A DNA stretch of 32,369 nt, from the NCBI GenBank assembly GCA_013316045.1, contig WSNJ01000013.1:1-32369 (forward strand), written 5' to 3'. Below the pieces are notes generated by a model. It had not been told where the DNA came from, did not search any database, and saw nothing but the letters and a program-made list of their open reading frames with translations. The position numbers and the translations under genes were made by a program. This stretch comes from Clostridia bacterium. Its GTDB lineage: Bacteria; Bacillota; Clostridia; Christensenellales; Pumilibacteraceae. This document shows, piece after piece, positions 24,304 to 32,369 of the stretch. The number at the start of each line of letters is the position of its first letter. Positions within the stretch are counted from its first letter, which is position 1.

Positions 24304-24846
24304 CTACTTACCTGCCGTCTTACCCTCTTTCTTCACAAGAACTTCGTCCGAATAATGGAGTCCGTAATTGTGATAAGGCTCGACGGGGCGCTTACTTCTT
24401 ATGGTTGCGGCGGTCTGCCCTACAAGCTCTTTCGATATGCCCGTAACGGTAACCGTCGTTGCGTCGGGACACGCGAGCGTGATTCCCTCGGGAGCTACGT
24501 ATTCGACGGGGTGCGAAAACCCTATGTTCATAACGAGTTTGTTACCCGACATAGACGCCTTGTAACCTACGCCCTGAATTATGAGCGTGCGGGTGAACGG
24601 CGTTACTACGCCCTGAACCATATTGTTGATAAGCTGACGGTAAAGACCGTGCTTGGATTTAGTTTCTTTCGTTTCGGCGGTTCTCTCTACGTGAAGAGCC
24701 GTTCCGTCGAGTTTTACGTTTATGTTTCTGTCGTTTATTATCTGCGACAGCGTACCCTTGGGACCTTTTACCGTAACGACTTTGTCTTTAACGTCTACGG
24801 TAACGCCTGCGGGAACGTTTATAACCATTCTGCCTATTCTGGACAT
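24304..24846 (-). CDS. rplF: 50S ribosomal protein L6
   Basis: Large-subunit protein near the factor-binding centre. 180 residues, standard. Begins [15 protein letters not shown] and has a second domain with [21 protein letters not shown] and the C-terminal [27 protein letters not shown] precedes the ATG. Confidence 0.98.
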   Translation of the reverse strand: MSRIGRMVINVPAGVTVDVKDKVVTVKGPKGTLSQIINDRNINVKLDGTALHVERTAETKETKSKHGLYRQLINNMVQGVVTPFTRTLIIQGVGYKASMSGNKLVMNIGFSHPVEYVAPEGITLACPDATTVTVTGISKELVGQTAATIRSKRPVEPYHNYGLHYSDEVLVKKEGKTAGK

Positions 24847-24863
24847 ATTAACTTCTCAACCTC

Positions 24864-25262
24864 CTACCATACGTAAGCGAGCACTTCGCCGCCTACTCTT
24901 TGGTTTCTTGCCTGCTTGTCGGTCATAACGCCTTTCGATGTCGAAATGATTGCGATACCGAGTCCGCCCAAAACCGTCGGAAGGTCTTCGCATCCGCAAT
25001 ATACGCGCAAGCCGGGCTTGGAAATACGCTTTAAGTTGGTTATAACTTTTTCGTACTTCGGACCGTATTTAAGCGTAATGGAGATGTTGCTGTGTCCGTC
25101 GATTTCGACTATTTCAGCCGATTTCAGGTATCCCTCGGAAACGAGAATATCGACGATAGCCTTTTTCATTTTGGAAGTCGGAACGGTAACCGTATCGTGG
25201 CGCGCCGTAAGCGCGTTGCGTATTCTGGTCAATAAATCTGCGATGGGGTCTGTAACTACCAT
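24864..25262 (-). CDS. rpsH: 30S ribosomal protein S8
   Basis: Binds helix 21 of 16S rRNA; in E. coli also the repressor of the spc operon. 132 residues, standard. Begins [17 protein letters not shown]; the C-terminal [27 protein letters not shown] is diagnostic. AAGGAGG before the ATG. Confidence 0.98.
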   Translation of the reverse strand: MVVTDPIADLLTRIRNALTARHDTVTVPTSKMKKAIVDILVSEGYLKSAEIVEIDGHSNISITLKYGPKYEKVITNLKRISKPGLRVYCGCEDLPTVLGGLGIAIISTSKGVMTDKQARNQRVGGEVLAYVW

Positions 25263-25276
25263 AACTATGCTCCTCC

Positions 25277-25462
25277 TTACCAGCTCGACTTTTTAACGCC
25301 CGGAATCTCGCCCTTGTAGGCAAGCTCACGGAAGCATATTCTGCAAATACCGTACTTACGAAGAACCGCGTGAGGTCTGCCGCATATGCTGCAACGCGTA
25401 TAAGCTCTCGTGGAATACTTCGCGGGCTTTTGCTGTTTGTTTACCATTGCTTTCTTAGCCAT
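25277..25462 (-). CDS. rpsN: 30S ribosomal protein S14, zinc type
   Basis: 61 residues, the short S14 type Z. The zinc site is Cys24, Cys27, Cys40 and Cys43 (CSIC, CRIC), and the C-terminus [11 protein letters not shown] is typical. Located between rplE and rpsH as usual. Confidence 0.98.
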   Translation of the reverse strand: MAKKAMVNKQQKPAKYSTRAYTRCSICGRPHAVLRKYGICRICFRELAYKGEIPGVKKSSW

Positions 25463-25484
25463 TATTCAATATCTCCTTTCCCTG

Positions 25485-26150
25485 TCAGTTCCTGAAAGGC
25501 ATTCCAAGCTTAACAAGGAGCGCTTTTGCTTCTTCGTCGGAATTTGCCGTAGTTACGACGCAAACGTCGAAACCGCGAACCTTTTCTACCGCTTCGTACG
25601 AAATTTCGGGGAACGTGATTTGTTCTTTGATACCCATAGCGTAGTTGCCTCTGCCGTCGAACGACTTACCCGAAATACCGTGGAAGTCGCGGACGCGCGG
25701 CAATGCGATTGCTATGAGCTTATCGAGAAATTCGTACATTTTGTCGCCGCGGAGCGTAACTTTTACGCCGATTGGCTGATTTTCTCTGAGTTTGAAGTTT
25801 GCGACCGACTTTTTAGCCTTAACGATAACCGCTTTCTGTCCGCAAATCGCTTCCAACTCGCCCTGAGCTATCTGAATGCTCTTGGAGTTGTCTTTTATAT
25901 CGCCCAAGCGCATATTGAGAACTATTTTTTCGAGTTTGGGAACTTGGAAAACGTTCTTATAGCCCTTTTCTTTCATAAGCGCGGGAACGATTTCGGCATA
26001 GTAACGCTGCTTTAATCTGTTACGCTCGGGATTTGTCGGGCGTTTGTAATCTTTCGCGGGAGCGTCCGCTTTTTTGGCGGCGGGCTTTTTAGCCGCGGGT
26101 TTCTTATCGGTAGCAGGTGCCTTAGCTACCTGATTTTCTTTATCTGACAT
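25485..26150 (-). CDS. rplE: 50S ribosomal protein L5 with basic N-terminal extension
   Basis: 5S rRNA-binding protein that contacts the P-site tRNA. The standard L5 begins at [16 protein letters not shown] (residue 44) and continues normally to VKLGMPFRN. Before it are 43 extra residues, rich in Ala, Lys and Pro ([12 protein letters not shown] stretch), making 221 against about 179. The only well-placed GGAGG site (before the ATG at 26150) supports the long form, so the tail is likely translated. The neighbouring rplX has a similar tail at its C-terminus. Confidence 0.95.
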   Translation of the reverse strand: MSDKENQVAKAPATDKKPAAKKPAAKKADAPAKDYKRPTNPERNRLKQRYYAEIVPALMKEKGYKNVFQVPKLEKIVLNMRLGDIKDNSKSIQIAQGELEAICGQKAVIVKAKKSVANFKLRENQPIGVKVTLRGDKMYEFLDKLIAIALPRVRDFHGISGKSFDGRGNYAMGIKEQITFPEISYEAVEKVRGFDVCVVTTANSDEEAKALLVKLGMPFRN

Positions 26151-26162
26151 CCTATCCTCCGA

Positions 26163-26627
26163 TTAAGCGTTGTCGCTTTTTTCTTCCGTCTTCTTGACGG
26201 TCGTCTTTTTAGCCGCTGTCTTTTTAACCGTTTTCTTTTCTTCGGTTGCGGGCGCGGTTTCGTCTTTCTTAGCCGACTTTTTAGCCGTCTTTTTCTCCGC
26301 CTTAACTTTAACGTCGAGCGACGCGCCGCACTTCTTGCAAACTCTTATCTTCTTGCCGTCGGCTTCCGAATGAGCCACGCGCGTGGTCTTGTTGCACGAC
26401 GGGCAGATTATCTGAACGTTGCTCGCGTCGATTGTGCCGGCTACCTTTTGCTTTCCGCCGGGGTTCTGTGCGCCGCGGGGCTTAACGTGCTTTATTATAA
26501 TGTTGCAATTTTCAACGGTTACTCTGCCTGCTTCGGGGTCCGACGCGATTATCTTGCCCGTCTTGCCCTTGTCTTTGCCTGCAAGTATTTTAACGTTGTC
26601 GCCTTTCTTTACGAATAAACTGTTCAT
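26163..26627 (-). CDS. rplX: 50S ribosomal protein L24 with zinc ribbon and basic C-terminal tail
   Basis: Assembly-initiating large-subunit protein beside the exit tunnel. The KOW domain is at the start (KKGDNVKILAGKDKGKTGKI) and a zinc ribbon CPSC (75-78) ... CKKC (97-100) follows. After residue 106 comes a 48-residue tail built almost only from Lys, Ala, Thr and Glu, with repeated KKT and AKK units, giving 154 residues against about 103 in B. subtilis. AGGAGG precedes the ATG. The tail may extend around the exit-tunnel rim or bind rRNA, but that is inference. Confidence 0.95.
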   Translation of the reverse strand: MNSLFVKKGDNVKILAGKDKGKTGKIIASDPEAGRVTVENCNIIIKHVKPRGAQNPGGKQKVAGTIDASNVQIICPSCNKTTRVAHSEADGKKIRVCKKCGASLDVKVKAEKKTAKKSAKKDETAPATEEKKTVKKTAAKKTTVKKTEEKSDNA

Positions 26628-26642
26628 TTCTTTTGCGACCTC

Positions 26643-27011
26643 CTACATAACCTCGGGAGCAAGGGATATGATTTTCATATAGTCCTTATCTCTCAGTTCT
26701 CTTGCGATGGGTCCGAAGATACGTGTTCCGCGCGGTTGCTTCTGATTGTCGATAATAACCGCCGCGTTGTCGTCGAACCTTATGTGGCTGCCGTCGGGTC
26801 TGTTGATGCCCTGATGCGTGCGCACGATAACGGCCTTAACTACGTCGCCTTTCTTGACGGTTCCGCCCGGGGACGCGCTCTTGACCGACGCTATTATAAC
26901 GTCGCCTATGTTACCGCTGCGACGGAACGACCCGCCCAAAACTCTTATACACATTATCTCTTTCGCACCGCTGTTGTCCGCGGCTTTGAGATACGATTGT
27001 GGTTGTATCAT
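26643..27011 (-). CDS. rplN: 50S ribosomal protein L14
   Basis: Large-subunit interface protein that contacts silencing factor RsfS in other bacteria. 122 residues, exactly standard. Begins [34 protein letters not shown] is typical of the C-terminal part. Confidence 0.98.
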   Translation of the reverse strand: MIQPQSYLKAADNSGAKEIMCIRVLGGSFRRSGNIGDVIIASVKSASPGGTVKKGDVVKAVIVRTHQGINRPDGSHIRFDDNAAVIIDNQKQPRGTRIFGPIARELRDKDYMKIISLAPEVM

Positions 27012-27049
27012 AATTTAACTCCTTATAGCTGTCAACTGCTCGAAAAAAC

Positions 27050-27313
27050 TTACTTAGCTTTTTCAATGATTCTGACGAGTCTCCAACACTTGTCTTTCGA
27101 GAGATGTCTGGTCTCGGCAATCTCGACCTTGTCGCCTATGCCGCACTCGTTGTTCTCGTCGTGAGCTTTAAGCCTTTTGGTCTTGTTTATCGTCTTTTTA
27201 TACAGCGGGTGTTTTGCCTTGTCCTTTATCTCGACTACGATGGTTTTATCCATTTTGTCGGAAACTACAAGACCTTCTCTTACTTTTCTGTTGTTTCTTT
27301 CAATCGCTTCCAT
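27050..27313 (-). CDS. rpsQ: 30S ribosomal protein S17
   Basis: Early 16S rRNA binder. 87 residues with [21 protein letters not shown] at the start and [21 protein letters not shown] at the end, both diagnostic. 38 nt separate its end from rplN. Confidence 0.98.
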   Translation of the reverse strand: MEAIERNNRKVREGLVVSDKMDKTIVVEIKDKAKHPLYKKTINKTKRLKAHDENNECGIGDKVEIAETRHLSKDKCWRLVRIIEKAK

Positions 27314-27324
27314 ATTCTCTCTCC

Positions 27325-27522
27325 TTACTTAGCCTGCGTTTCGCGCTCGCGGAGTATCGTCTTAATCCTTGCTATGTCCTTTTTGCAAGCTACCATTTGC
27401 ATAGGATTGTTGAGCTGACCCGTGGTGTGAGAAAAACGAAGGTTGAAAAGTTCCTGCTTTAAGTCGTTGAGCTTAACGATAAGCTCGTCCGATTGCATTT
27501 CGCGTATTTCCTTAGCTTTCAT
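27325..27522 (-). CDS. rpmC: 50S ribosomal protein L29
   Basis: Sits at the exit tunnel beside L23. 65 residues, a coiled helical protein: [20 protein letters not shown], then [22 protein letters not shown]. Its ATG overlaps the rplP stop by one base (TAATG), so it is translationally coupled. Confidence 0.97.
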   Translation of the reverse strand: MKAKEIREMQSDELIVKLNDLKQELFNLRFSHTTGQLNNPMQMVACKKDIARIKTILRERETQAK

Positions 27523-27980
27523 TACGCTTTAACCTCCTCTGCCTTTTCCTGCGGAGCGTCTGCCGAAACGAGGTCTTCTTTCTTGGCAAACTTGCATTTT
27601 ACGGGCAACTTGTGCGACGCAAGACGCAACGCTTCTCTTGCAACTTCTTCGGAAACGCCCGACATTTCAAACAGTACTCTTCCGGGCTTGATTACGGCTA
27701 CCCAATACTCGGGGCTGCCTTTTCCCGAACCCATACGCGTTTCTGCGGGTTTCTTAGTTACGGGCTTGTGCGGGAAAATATCTATCCATACTTTACCGCC
27801 GCGCTTGATATATCTCGTCATTGCGATACGTGCGGCTTCGATTTGGTTCGAAGTTATCCAACCGCAATCGAGAGCTACAAGTCCGTAATCGCCGTATGCG
27901 ATTATATTACCTTTGTTTGCTTTGCCTTTCATTCTGCCGCGCTGAACGCGTCTTCTCTTTACTCTTTTAGGCATTAACAT
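27522..27980 (-). CDS. rplP: 50S ribosomal protein L16
   Basis: Binds the A-site tRNA region of the 50S. Begins [41 protein letters not shown] is diagnostic. 152 residues: the normal end is followed by an extra tail of about 10 residues rich in Ala, Glu and Lys ([12 protein letters not shown]), a small relative of the tails on L24 and L5. Confidence 0.97.
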   Translation of the reverse strand: MLMPKRVKRRRVQRGRMKGKANKGNIIAYGDYGLVALDCGWITSNQIEAARIAMTRYIKRGGKVWIDIFPHKPVTKKPAETRMGSGKGSPEYWVAVIKPGRVLFEMSGVSEEVAREALRLASHKLPVKCKFAKKEDLVSADAPQEKAEEVKA

Positions 27981-27982
27981 AA

Positions 27983-28648
27983 TTATTCATTGCCTCCTTT
28001 GTCGGCTTCCTTAGGCGCGGGAAGAATTTCTCCCTTGTACACCCAAACCTTAATACCGATAGCGCCGAAAGTCGTGTGCGCCGTAGCTACGCCGTAGTCT
28101 ATGTCGGCGCGCAATGTCTGCAAGGGTATCGACCCCTCGTGATAATGTTCGCTTCTTGCGATTTCCGCGCCGTCCAAACGACCCGCAACCATTATCTTAA
28201 CGCCCTTTGCGCCCGAGCGCATTACTCTGCCCATCGCCTGCTTCATCGTGCGGCGGAACGAGCTGCGCTTTTCGAGTTGAGCCGCAACGCTTTCGGCTAC
28301 GAGCGTAGCGTCCATATCGGGACGCTTAACTTCCATAACGTTGATATGGAGCTGTTTGCCGTCTACGAGCTTCAACATTTCTTTTTTGAGCGCTTCCACG
28401 CCCGCGCCCTTCTGACCGATTATCATACCGGGTTTGGAAGTGTGGATATTTACTACTACTTTGCCCTGCGGACGTTCGATAACCACTTTCGAAACGCCGT
28501 ATGCGTAGTACTTATCTTTAACGAACTTACGTATCTTGTTGTCTTCCAACAAAAGAGCCGCAAAATCTTTCTTTCCTGCGTACCAAGATGCGTCCCAACC
28601 TTTTATAACGCCTACTCTCAATCCGTGCGGATTAACTTTCTGTCCCAT
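27983..28648 (-). CDS. rpsC: 30S ribosomal protein S3
   Basis: mRNA entry-tunnel protein with helicase role. 221 residues, standard. Begins [22 protein letters not shown]; the KH domain has [17 protein letters not shown]; the C-terminal domain has [22 protein letters not shown]. Stop is 2 nt before rplP. Confidence 0.98.
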   Translation of the reverse strand: MGQKVNPHGLRVGVIKGWDASWYAGKKDFAALLLEDNKIRKFVKDKYYAYGVSKVVIERPQGKVVVNIHTSKPGMIIGQKGAGVEALKKEMLKLVDGKQLHINVMEVKRPDMDATLVAESVAAQLEKRSSFRRTMKQAMGRVMRSGAKGVKIMVAGRLDGAEIARSEHYHEGSIPLQTLRADIDYGVATAHTTFGAIGIKVWVYKGEILPAPKEADKGGNE

Positions 28649-28653
28649 AAAGA

Positions 28654-29049
28654 TTATTTAGCCTCCTTTAACGTATCGAGAATAACGGTAATATGGCTCG
28701 TACGCTTGTTTATCCTGTACGCTCTGCCTTTGGACACGGGCTGAACGCGCTTTAAGATAGGACCGCCGTCCGCATAGATTTCGGCCACCTTCAAGTCCGC
28801 GCGGGAAAGTCCCTGATTGTGTTCCGCGTTTGCGGTTGCGGATTTGATTAGCTTGGAAACGATTTCGCTACCGGCTTTGGGCGTTGCTTCGAGCACTGCA
28901 AGCGCTTCGTTTACGGACAAGCCGCGAACTATATCGAGCACTACTCTGACCTTATAAGGCGAAATACGGATATATCTTGCGTAAGCCTTGGGGCGCGTAT
29001 CTTTATTCGCTTTACGCTCCTGCGTTTTTTCTTTCATTCTTGTTGCCAT
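28654..29049 (-). CDS. rplV: 50S ribosomal protein L22
   Basis: Its hairpin lines the peptide exit tunnel. 131 residues with a basic N-terminal extension of about 20 residues before the standard [20 protein letters not shown]. The tip of the tunnel hairpin is at [15 protein letters not shown], and the C-terminal [10 protein letters not shown] is typical. Confidence 0.97.
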   Translation of the reverse strand: MATRMKEKTQERKANKDTRPKAYARYIRISPYKVRVVLDIVRGLSVNEALAVLEATPKAGSEIVSKLIKSATANAEHNQGLSRADLKVAEIYADGGPILKRVQPVSKGRAYRINKRTSHITVILDTLKEAK

Positions 29050-29060
29050 AACTTAAACTC

Positions 29061-29339
29061 CTATCTGCCCGACGTGGTTTTCTCGCCCGCGTGTCCCTTA
29101 AACGTTCTCGTGGGAGCGAATTCGCCGAGTTTATGACCTACCATTTCTTCCGTGCAATAAACGGGAACGTGTTTTCTGCCGTCGTAAACAGCAATCGTAC
29201 TGCCTACGAACTCGGGGAAGATAGTCGAACTTCTCGACCAAGTTTTTATAACCTTTTTCTCCGTCGATTCGGACTGAGCCTTTACTCTTTCATAGAGCTT
29301 TTCTTCGACGTAAGGACCTTTTTTAATACTTCTGCTCAT
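29061..29339 (-). CDS. rpsS: 30S ribosomal protein S19
   Basis: Head protein in complex with S13. 92 residues, standard. [15 protein letters not shown] at the start and [20 protein letters not shown] at the end are diagnostic. Confidence 0.98.
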   Translation of the reverse strand: MSRSIKKGPYVEEKLYERVKAQSESTEKKVIKTWSRSSTIFPEFVGSTIAVYDGRKHVPVYCTEEMVGHKLGEFAPTRTFKGHAGEKTTSGR

Positions 29340-29352
29340 ACTCTAAACCATC

Positions 29353-30180
29353 CTAATTGATACGTTTAACAATAAACTTGTCGGTATTCTTGCGTTTCTT
29401 TCTCGTTTTCAAGCCGAGAGCCGGTTGACCCCAAGGGGATACGGGACCGGGTCTGCCGATAGGCGATTTGCCTTCGCCGCCGCCGTGAGGGTGGTCGCAG
29501 GGGTTCATAACTACGCCGCGGACGGTCGGTTTGATACCCATATGTCTTTTTCTGCCGGCTTTACCGAGCGAAACGAGTTCGTGGTCGAGATTGCCTACCT
29601 GACCTACCGTAGCTTTGCACGAGAGCAGGATAAGGCGCATTTCGCCCGAAGGAAGTCTGAGCGTTGCATACTTGCCTTCTTTTGCCATAAGCTGAGCCGC
29701 GGCTCCCGCCGTCTTTGCTATCTGACCGCCTTTACCCGGTTGCATTTCGATGTTGTGAACCATAGTGCCCACGGGAATTGCGTTAAGCGTAAGCGCGTTG
29801 CCCGCCTTGATGTCCGCGTCGTCGCCGCTTATAACGGTATCTCCGACCGAAAGACCCAAGGGGCAGAGAATGTATCTCTTTTCGCCGTCCGCATAGCTGA
29901 GAAGCGCAATGTACGCCGTTCTGTTGGGGTCGTACTCGATAGATTTTACTTTTGCGGGGATATTGTCCTTATTGCGTTTGAAATCTATCTGTCTGTACTT
30001 GATGCGGTTTCCGCCGCCGATGTGGCGGACCGTAATTCTGCCGGTATTGTTTCTGCCGCCCTTGCGGTTAATGCTTACCGTCAACGATTTTTCGGGCTTG
30101 CTCGCGGTTACTTCTTCAAACGAAGAGACCGTCTTGAAGCGCGTGCCCGGAGTTATCGGTTTATATCTTTTAACTGCCAT
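29353..30180 (-). CDS. rplB: 50S ribosomal protein L2
   Basis: Essential for peptidyl transfer and subunit association. 275 residues, standard. Begins [15 protein letters not shown]; the near-universal [17 protein letters not shown], containing the conserved His by the active centre, is present near residue 225. 49 nt separate it from rplW. Confidence 0.98.
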   Translation of the reverse strand: MAVKRYKPITPGTRFKTVSSFEEVTASKPEKSLTVSINRKGGRNNTGRITVRHIGGGNRIKYRQIDFKRNKDNIPAKVKSIEYDPNRTAYIALLSYADGEKRYILCPLGLSVGDTVISGDDADIKAGNALTLNAIPVGTMVHNIEMQPGKGGQIAKTAGAAAQLMAKEGKYATLRLPSGEMRLILLSCKATVGQVGNLDHELVSLGKAGRKRHMGIKPTVRGVVMNPCDHPHGGGEGKSPIGRPGPVSPWGQPALGLKTRKKRKNTDKFIVKRIN

Positions 30181-30229
30181 AATTCTGTTTACTCCTATAT
30201 TGTCCGTGAAATTCTTTCAAGCCGTTATA

Positions 30230-30520
30230 TTAAACAAGGCTTTCGAAGAATTTAATCGCGGCGCTGCCCTCCGTCAGCTGAACGTACGCTTTCTTGCTCT
30301 TTGCGGTGTAGCCTTCCGTTCTGCCCTGACGCTTGTACTTGCCTCTTACGTTTACCGTGTTTACCTTTTCGACTTTCACTTTGAAAATCTCTTCCACAGC
30401 GGCTTTAATCTGAGTTTTCGTAGCGCGGGTATCTACTTCGAAAACGTACTTTTTCGTGGGGATACCCTCGTAGCTTTTTTCCGACAAAAGCGGCTTTTTG
30501 ATTATATCGTAAGCGTTCAC
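30230..30520 (-). CDS. rplW: 50S ribosomal protein L23 (GTG start)
   Basis: Docking site for trigger factor and SRP at the exit tunnel. 96 residues. MNAYDIIKKPLLSEKSYE at the start; a central YVFEVDTRATKTQIKAAVEE is diagnostic. The start is GTG, overlapping the rplD stop by 4 nt (GTGA), with GAGGAGG about 10 nt upstream within rplD. Confidence 0.97.
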   Translation of the reverse strand: MNAYDIIKKPLLSEKSYEGIPTKKYVFEVDTRATKTQIKAAVEEIFKVKVEKVNTVNVRGKYKRQGRTEGYTAKSKKAYVQLTEGSAAIKFFESLV

Positions 30521-31206
30521 GCTTTATATACCTCCTCTATCTTCTTGATAGCGTCTACCGTTGCCACGCATTTATCCGAAGCTACAATGTCGTAAACGTT
30601 AATAAGGTTGCTGTTTATCGTGCGCACGTAAGGCAGATTGCCCGCCGCTCTTACAACGCTTTCGTCGTTGTCCGTTACGATTAAGAGCACTTTGGGGAGC
30701 GCCTTGGAAACCTTTTCGACCACCGCGCCGTTCTCGTCGAACGCCTTATGCGTTTTAACGTCGAGTTTGAAGTTCTTCAATACGGCGTTCATTTCTTTCG
30801 TTTTGGGAGCGGCGAGCTTGATTTCGTCGATAAGAAGCAACTCGTTCTCCGTAACCTTTGCGCTGAGCGCGCTTACGAGTGCGCCGCGCTTTGCCTGCTT
30901 GTTTACTTTCTGCGAGAAATCTCTCGGCTTGGGAGCGAACACGACGCCGCCCTTGGTCCATTGGGGCGCGCGTATAGAGCCTTGTCTTGCCCTACCCGTG
31001 CCCTTCTGACGCCACGGCTTGATGCCGCCGCCGCGGACTTCGGTTCTGGTCAATGCGCTTTTCGTTCCCTGACGAGCGTTATTCAACTGCGCTACCACTG
31101 CCTGATGAATAAGCGGCTCGTTATATTCTGCGGCGAATACGGAATCGTCGAGTACGATTTCTCCCGCGTCCGCGCCCGTTTGCTTATATACTTTTACGCT
31201 TGGCAT
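30517..31206 (-). CDS. rplD: 50S ribosomal protein L4
   Basis: Exit-tunnel protein; in E. coli also represses the S10 operon. 229 residues, about 20 more than usual, with the extra residues in the C-terminal half around KAFDENGAVVEKVSK. The tunnel loop GGGIKPWRQKGTGRARQGSI RAP and the KPRDFSQKVNK motif are typical. No E. coli-like attenuator was recognised in the upstream leader. Confidence 0.97.
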   Translation of the reverse strand: MPSVKVYKQTGADAGEIVLDDSVFAAEYNEPLIHQAVVAQLNNARQGTKSALTRTEVRGGGIKPWRQKGTGRARQGSIRAPQWTKGGVVFAPKPRDFSQKVNKQAKRGALVSALSAKVTENELLLIDEIKLAAPKTKEMNAVLKNFKLDVKTHKAFDENGAVVEKVSKALPKVLLIVTDNDESVVRAAGNLPYVRTINSNLINVYDIVASDKCVATVDAIKKIEEVYKA

Positions 31207-31223
31207 ATCTTGTTCTCCTTCGC

Positions 31224-31859
31224 TTACTTCGATTTAACGGCCGTTTTAACCGTTATGAGTCCGCCCTTGGGACCGGGAACCGCGCCTCTTATAAGAAGAA
31301 CGTTTCTCTCTGCGTCAACCTTAACTACTTTAAGGTTCTGAACGGTTACGTTGTCGTGTCCGAACTGTCCGGGCATATGCAGACCTTTGATAACCTTGCT
31401 CGGCGTGCTGTTTGCGCCCGTCGAACCTACCGACCTGTGAACGGGACCCGTACCGTGGGACATCTTCAATCTGTGTTGATTCCAACGCTTAATCGCACCG
31501 GAGAACCCGTGTCCTTTCGATACGCCCGAAACGTCTACCATTTCGCCGTCGGTGAATATGTCGCACTTTATGTCGCTGCCTACTTCGAACTTATCGCAAT
31601 CGTTAAGTCTGAGTTCGCGCAAAACGCGCTTCGGGGCTACGCCCGCTTTTTTGAACGCGCCGGCTTCGGGCTTGTTGAGCTTGTCCTCGCGGATTTCTTC
31701 AAAAGCCACTACCGCCGCGTTATATCCGTCGCGTTCGACGGTCTTTTTTCTTACTACCGTCATCGGTCCCGCTTCCACAACGGTTACCGGTATCATTAAA
31801 CCTGTTTCGTCGAAAATCTGCGTCATACCGAGTTTCCGACCGAGTATTGCTTTTTCCAT
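31224..31859 (-). CDS. rplC: 50S ribosomal protein L3
   Basis: Initiates 50S assembly and reaches the peptidyl-transferase centre. 211 residues, standard. Begins MEKAILGRKLGMTQIFDE; the central finger has GHGFSGAIKRWNQHRLKMSHG, and the C-terminal RGAVPGPKGGLITVK is typical. AGGAGG-like TGGAGGT precedes the ATG. Confidence 0.98.
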   Translation of the reverse strand: MEKAILGRKLGMTQIFDETGLMIPVTVVEAGPMTVVRKKTVERDGYNAAVVAFEEIREDKLNKPEAGAFKKAGVAPKRVLRELRLNDCDKFEVGSDIKCDIFTDGEMVDVSGVSKGHGFSGAIKRWNQHRLKMSHGTGPVHRSVGSTGANSTPSKVIKGLHMPGQFGHDNVTVQNLKVVKVDAERNVLLIRGAVPGPKGGLITVKTAVKSK

Positions 31860-31887
31860 TTTACTACTTTACCTCCACGTCTCTTCC

Positions 31888-32196
31888 TTAAAGTTTAATC
31901 TGGATATCAACGCCTGCGGGTAAGTCGAGCTTCATAAGCGAATCGACGGTCTTTGACGAAGGGCTGTAAATATCTATCAGACGCTTGTGTGTTCTCATCT
32001 CAAACTGCTCGCGCGAGTCCTTGTACTTGTGTACCGCGCGAAGTATGGTTACTACTTCTTTCTCGGTAGGAAGCGGTATGGGTCCCGAAACTTTCGTTCC
32101 CGACTTCTTCGCGGTTTCGACTATTCTTGCCGCGGACTGGTCGATAAGCTCGTGGTCGTACGCTTTCAGCTTGATTCGGATTTTTTGACTTGCCAT
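31888..32196 (-). CDS. rpsJ: 30S ribosomal protein S10
   Basis: Head protein of the 30S and, as NusE, part of the antitermination complex. 102 residues, standard. Begins [35 protein letters not shown] and the C-terminal [10 protein letters not shown] are diagnostic. A TGGAGG site precedes the ATG. First gene of the S10 operon visible here. Confidence 0.98.
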   Translation of the reverse strand: MASQKIRIKLKAYDHELIDQSAARIVETAKKSGTKVSGPIPLPTEKEVVTILRAVHKYKDSREQFEMRTHKRLIDIYSPSSKTVDSLMKLDLPAGVDIQIKL

Positions 32197-32369
32197 TCTT
32201 ATACCTCCATAGCAATTCGCAACAACTCGGTCGGGTGTGTCATTTTTGCGGGTTAATTTTAAGGCGTTTTGCCGCCCCGATTCATTAACTGACCGTGAGT
32301 TTTCGTTGCGTCGCGCCGTATCCTTTCCGTCGGCGCTCGGTCGGTCGAAATTCTCCTTACCCTGCTAAC
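32197..32369 (-). other. Upstream region of the S10 operon
   Basis: 173 nt without a gene. In the direction of transcription it has a ribosome binding site at the end, a TAAAAT candidate -10 (near 32258) without a convincing -35, and near the window edge a CGACCGACCGAGCG stretch that recalls the dispersed repeats elsewhere. No end of tuf or fusA, often found here, is seen. The operon promoter may lie outside the window. Confidence 0.4.

Noticed and set aside
32197..32369. A gene or leader peptide upstream of rpsJ
   Set aside because: No frame with start, ribosome site and family likeness; only repeat-like sequence and an incomplete promoter.

Overview
The window (about half G+C) looks like a chromosomal piece from a gut-type Clostridia / low-G+C Firmicutes lineage. 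Support comes from the unbroken S10-spc-alpha ribosomal order with adk-map-KOW-infA-rpmJ inside it, a zinc-type S4 and a four-cysteine S14, a DnaD protein next to a DnaC/DnaI-type helicase loader, a DegV lipid-binding protein and strong AGGAGG-type ribosome binding sites. Order-level placement (for example Christensenellales) is only a guess.

Left part, 1-15.8 kb, is a series of short accessory and housekeeping units. A degV gene with its own promoter and terminator comes first. A cytoplasmic SGNH hydrolase then lies divergent from rhaA-rhaB (L-rhamnose isomerase and rhamnulokinase); the shared intergenic region holds a promoter for each side and a clear inverted repeat that could be an operator. 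A block of dispersed intergenic repeats (4676-4843) separates rhaB from sbcD-sbcC (minus strand, double-strand-break nuclease). Next comes a plus-strand pair, dnaD-like plus dnaC-like helicase loader, then a large-subunit catalase (HPII type), two DUF3592 membrane proteins, and a ferritin. Catalase and ferritin together suggest defence against peroxide and free iron.

Right part, 15.8-32.2 kb, is entirely minus strand. In transcription order it reads rpsJ, rplC, rplD, rplW, rplB, rpsS, rplV, rpsC, rplP, rpmC, rpsQ, rplN, rplX, rplE, rpsN, rpsH, rplF, rplR, rpsE, rpmD, rplO, secY, adk, map, KOW protein, infA, rpmJ, [about 500 bp repeat-rich gap], rpsM, rpsK, rpsD, rpoA, rplQ. It ends at a bidirectional terminator shared with ferritin. 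Nearly all spacings are under 40 nt or are start/stop overlaps, except at the map/KOW boundary (a consensus promoter), the infA/rpmJ boundary (two strong palindromes) and the rpmJ/rpsM boundary (degenerate dispersed repeats). Several ribosomal proteins are longer than usual: L17 has internal insertions, L24 a basic C-terminal tail and L5 a basic N-terminal tail.

I see no phage, CRISPR, toxin-antitoxin or recognisable defence system, and no tRNA or rRNA. The interesting material is at the level of operon architecture, regulatory sites, dispersed repeats and unusual protein extensions, not a new multi-gene system.
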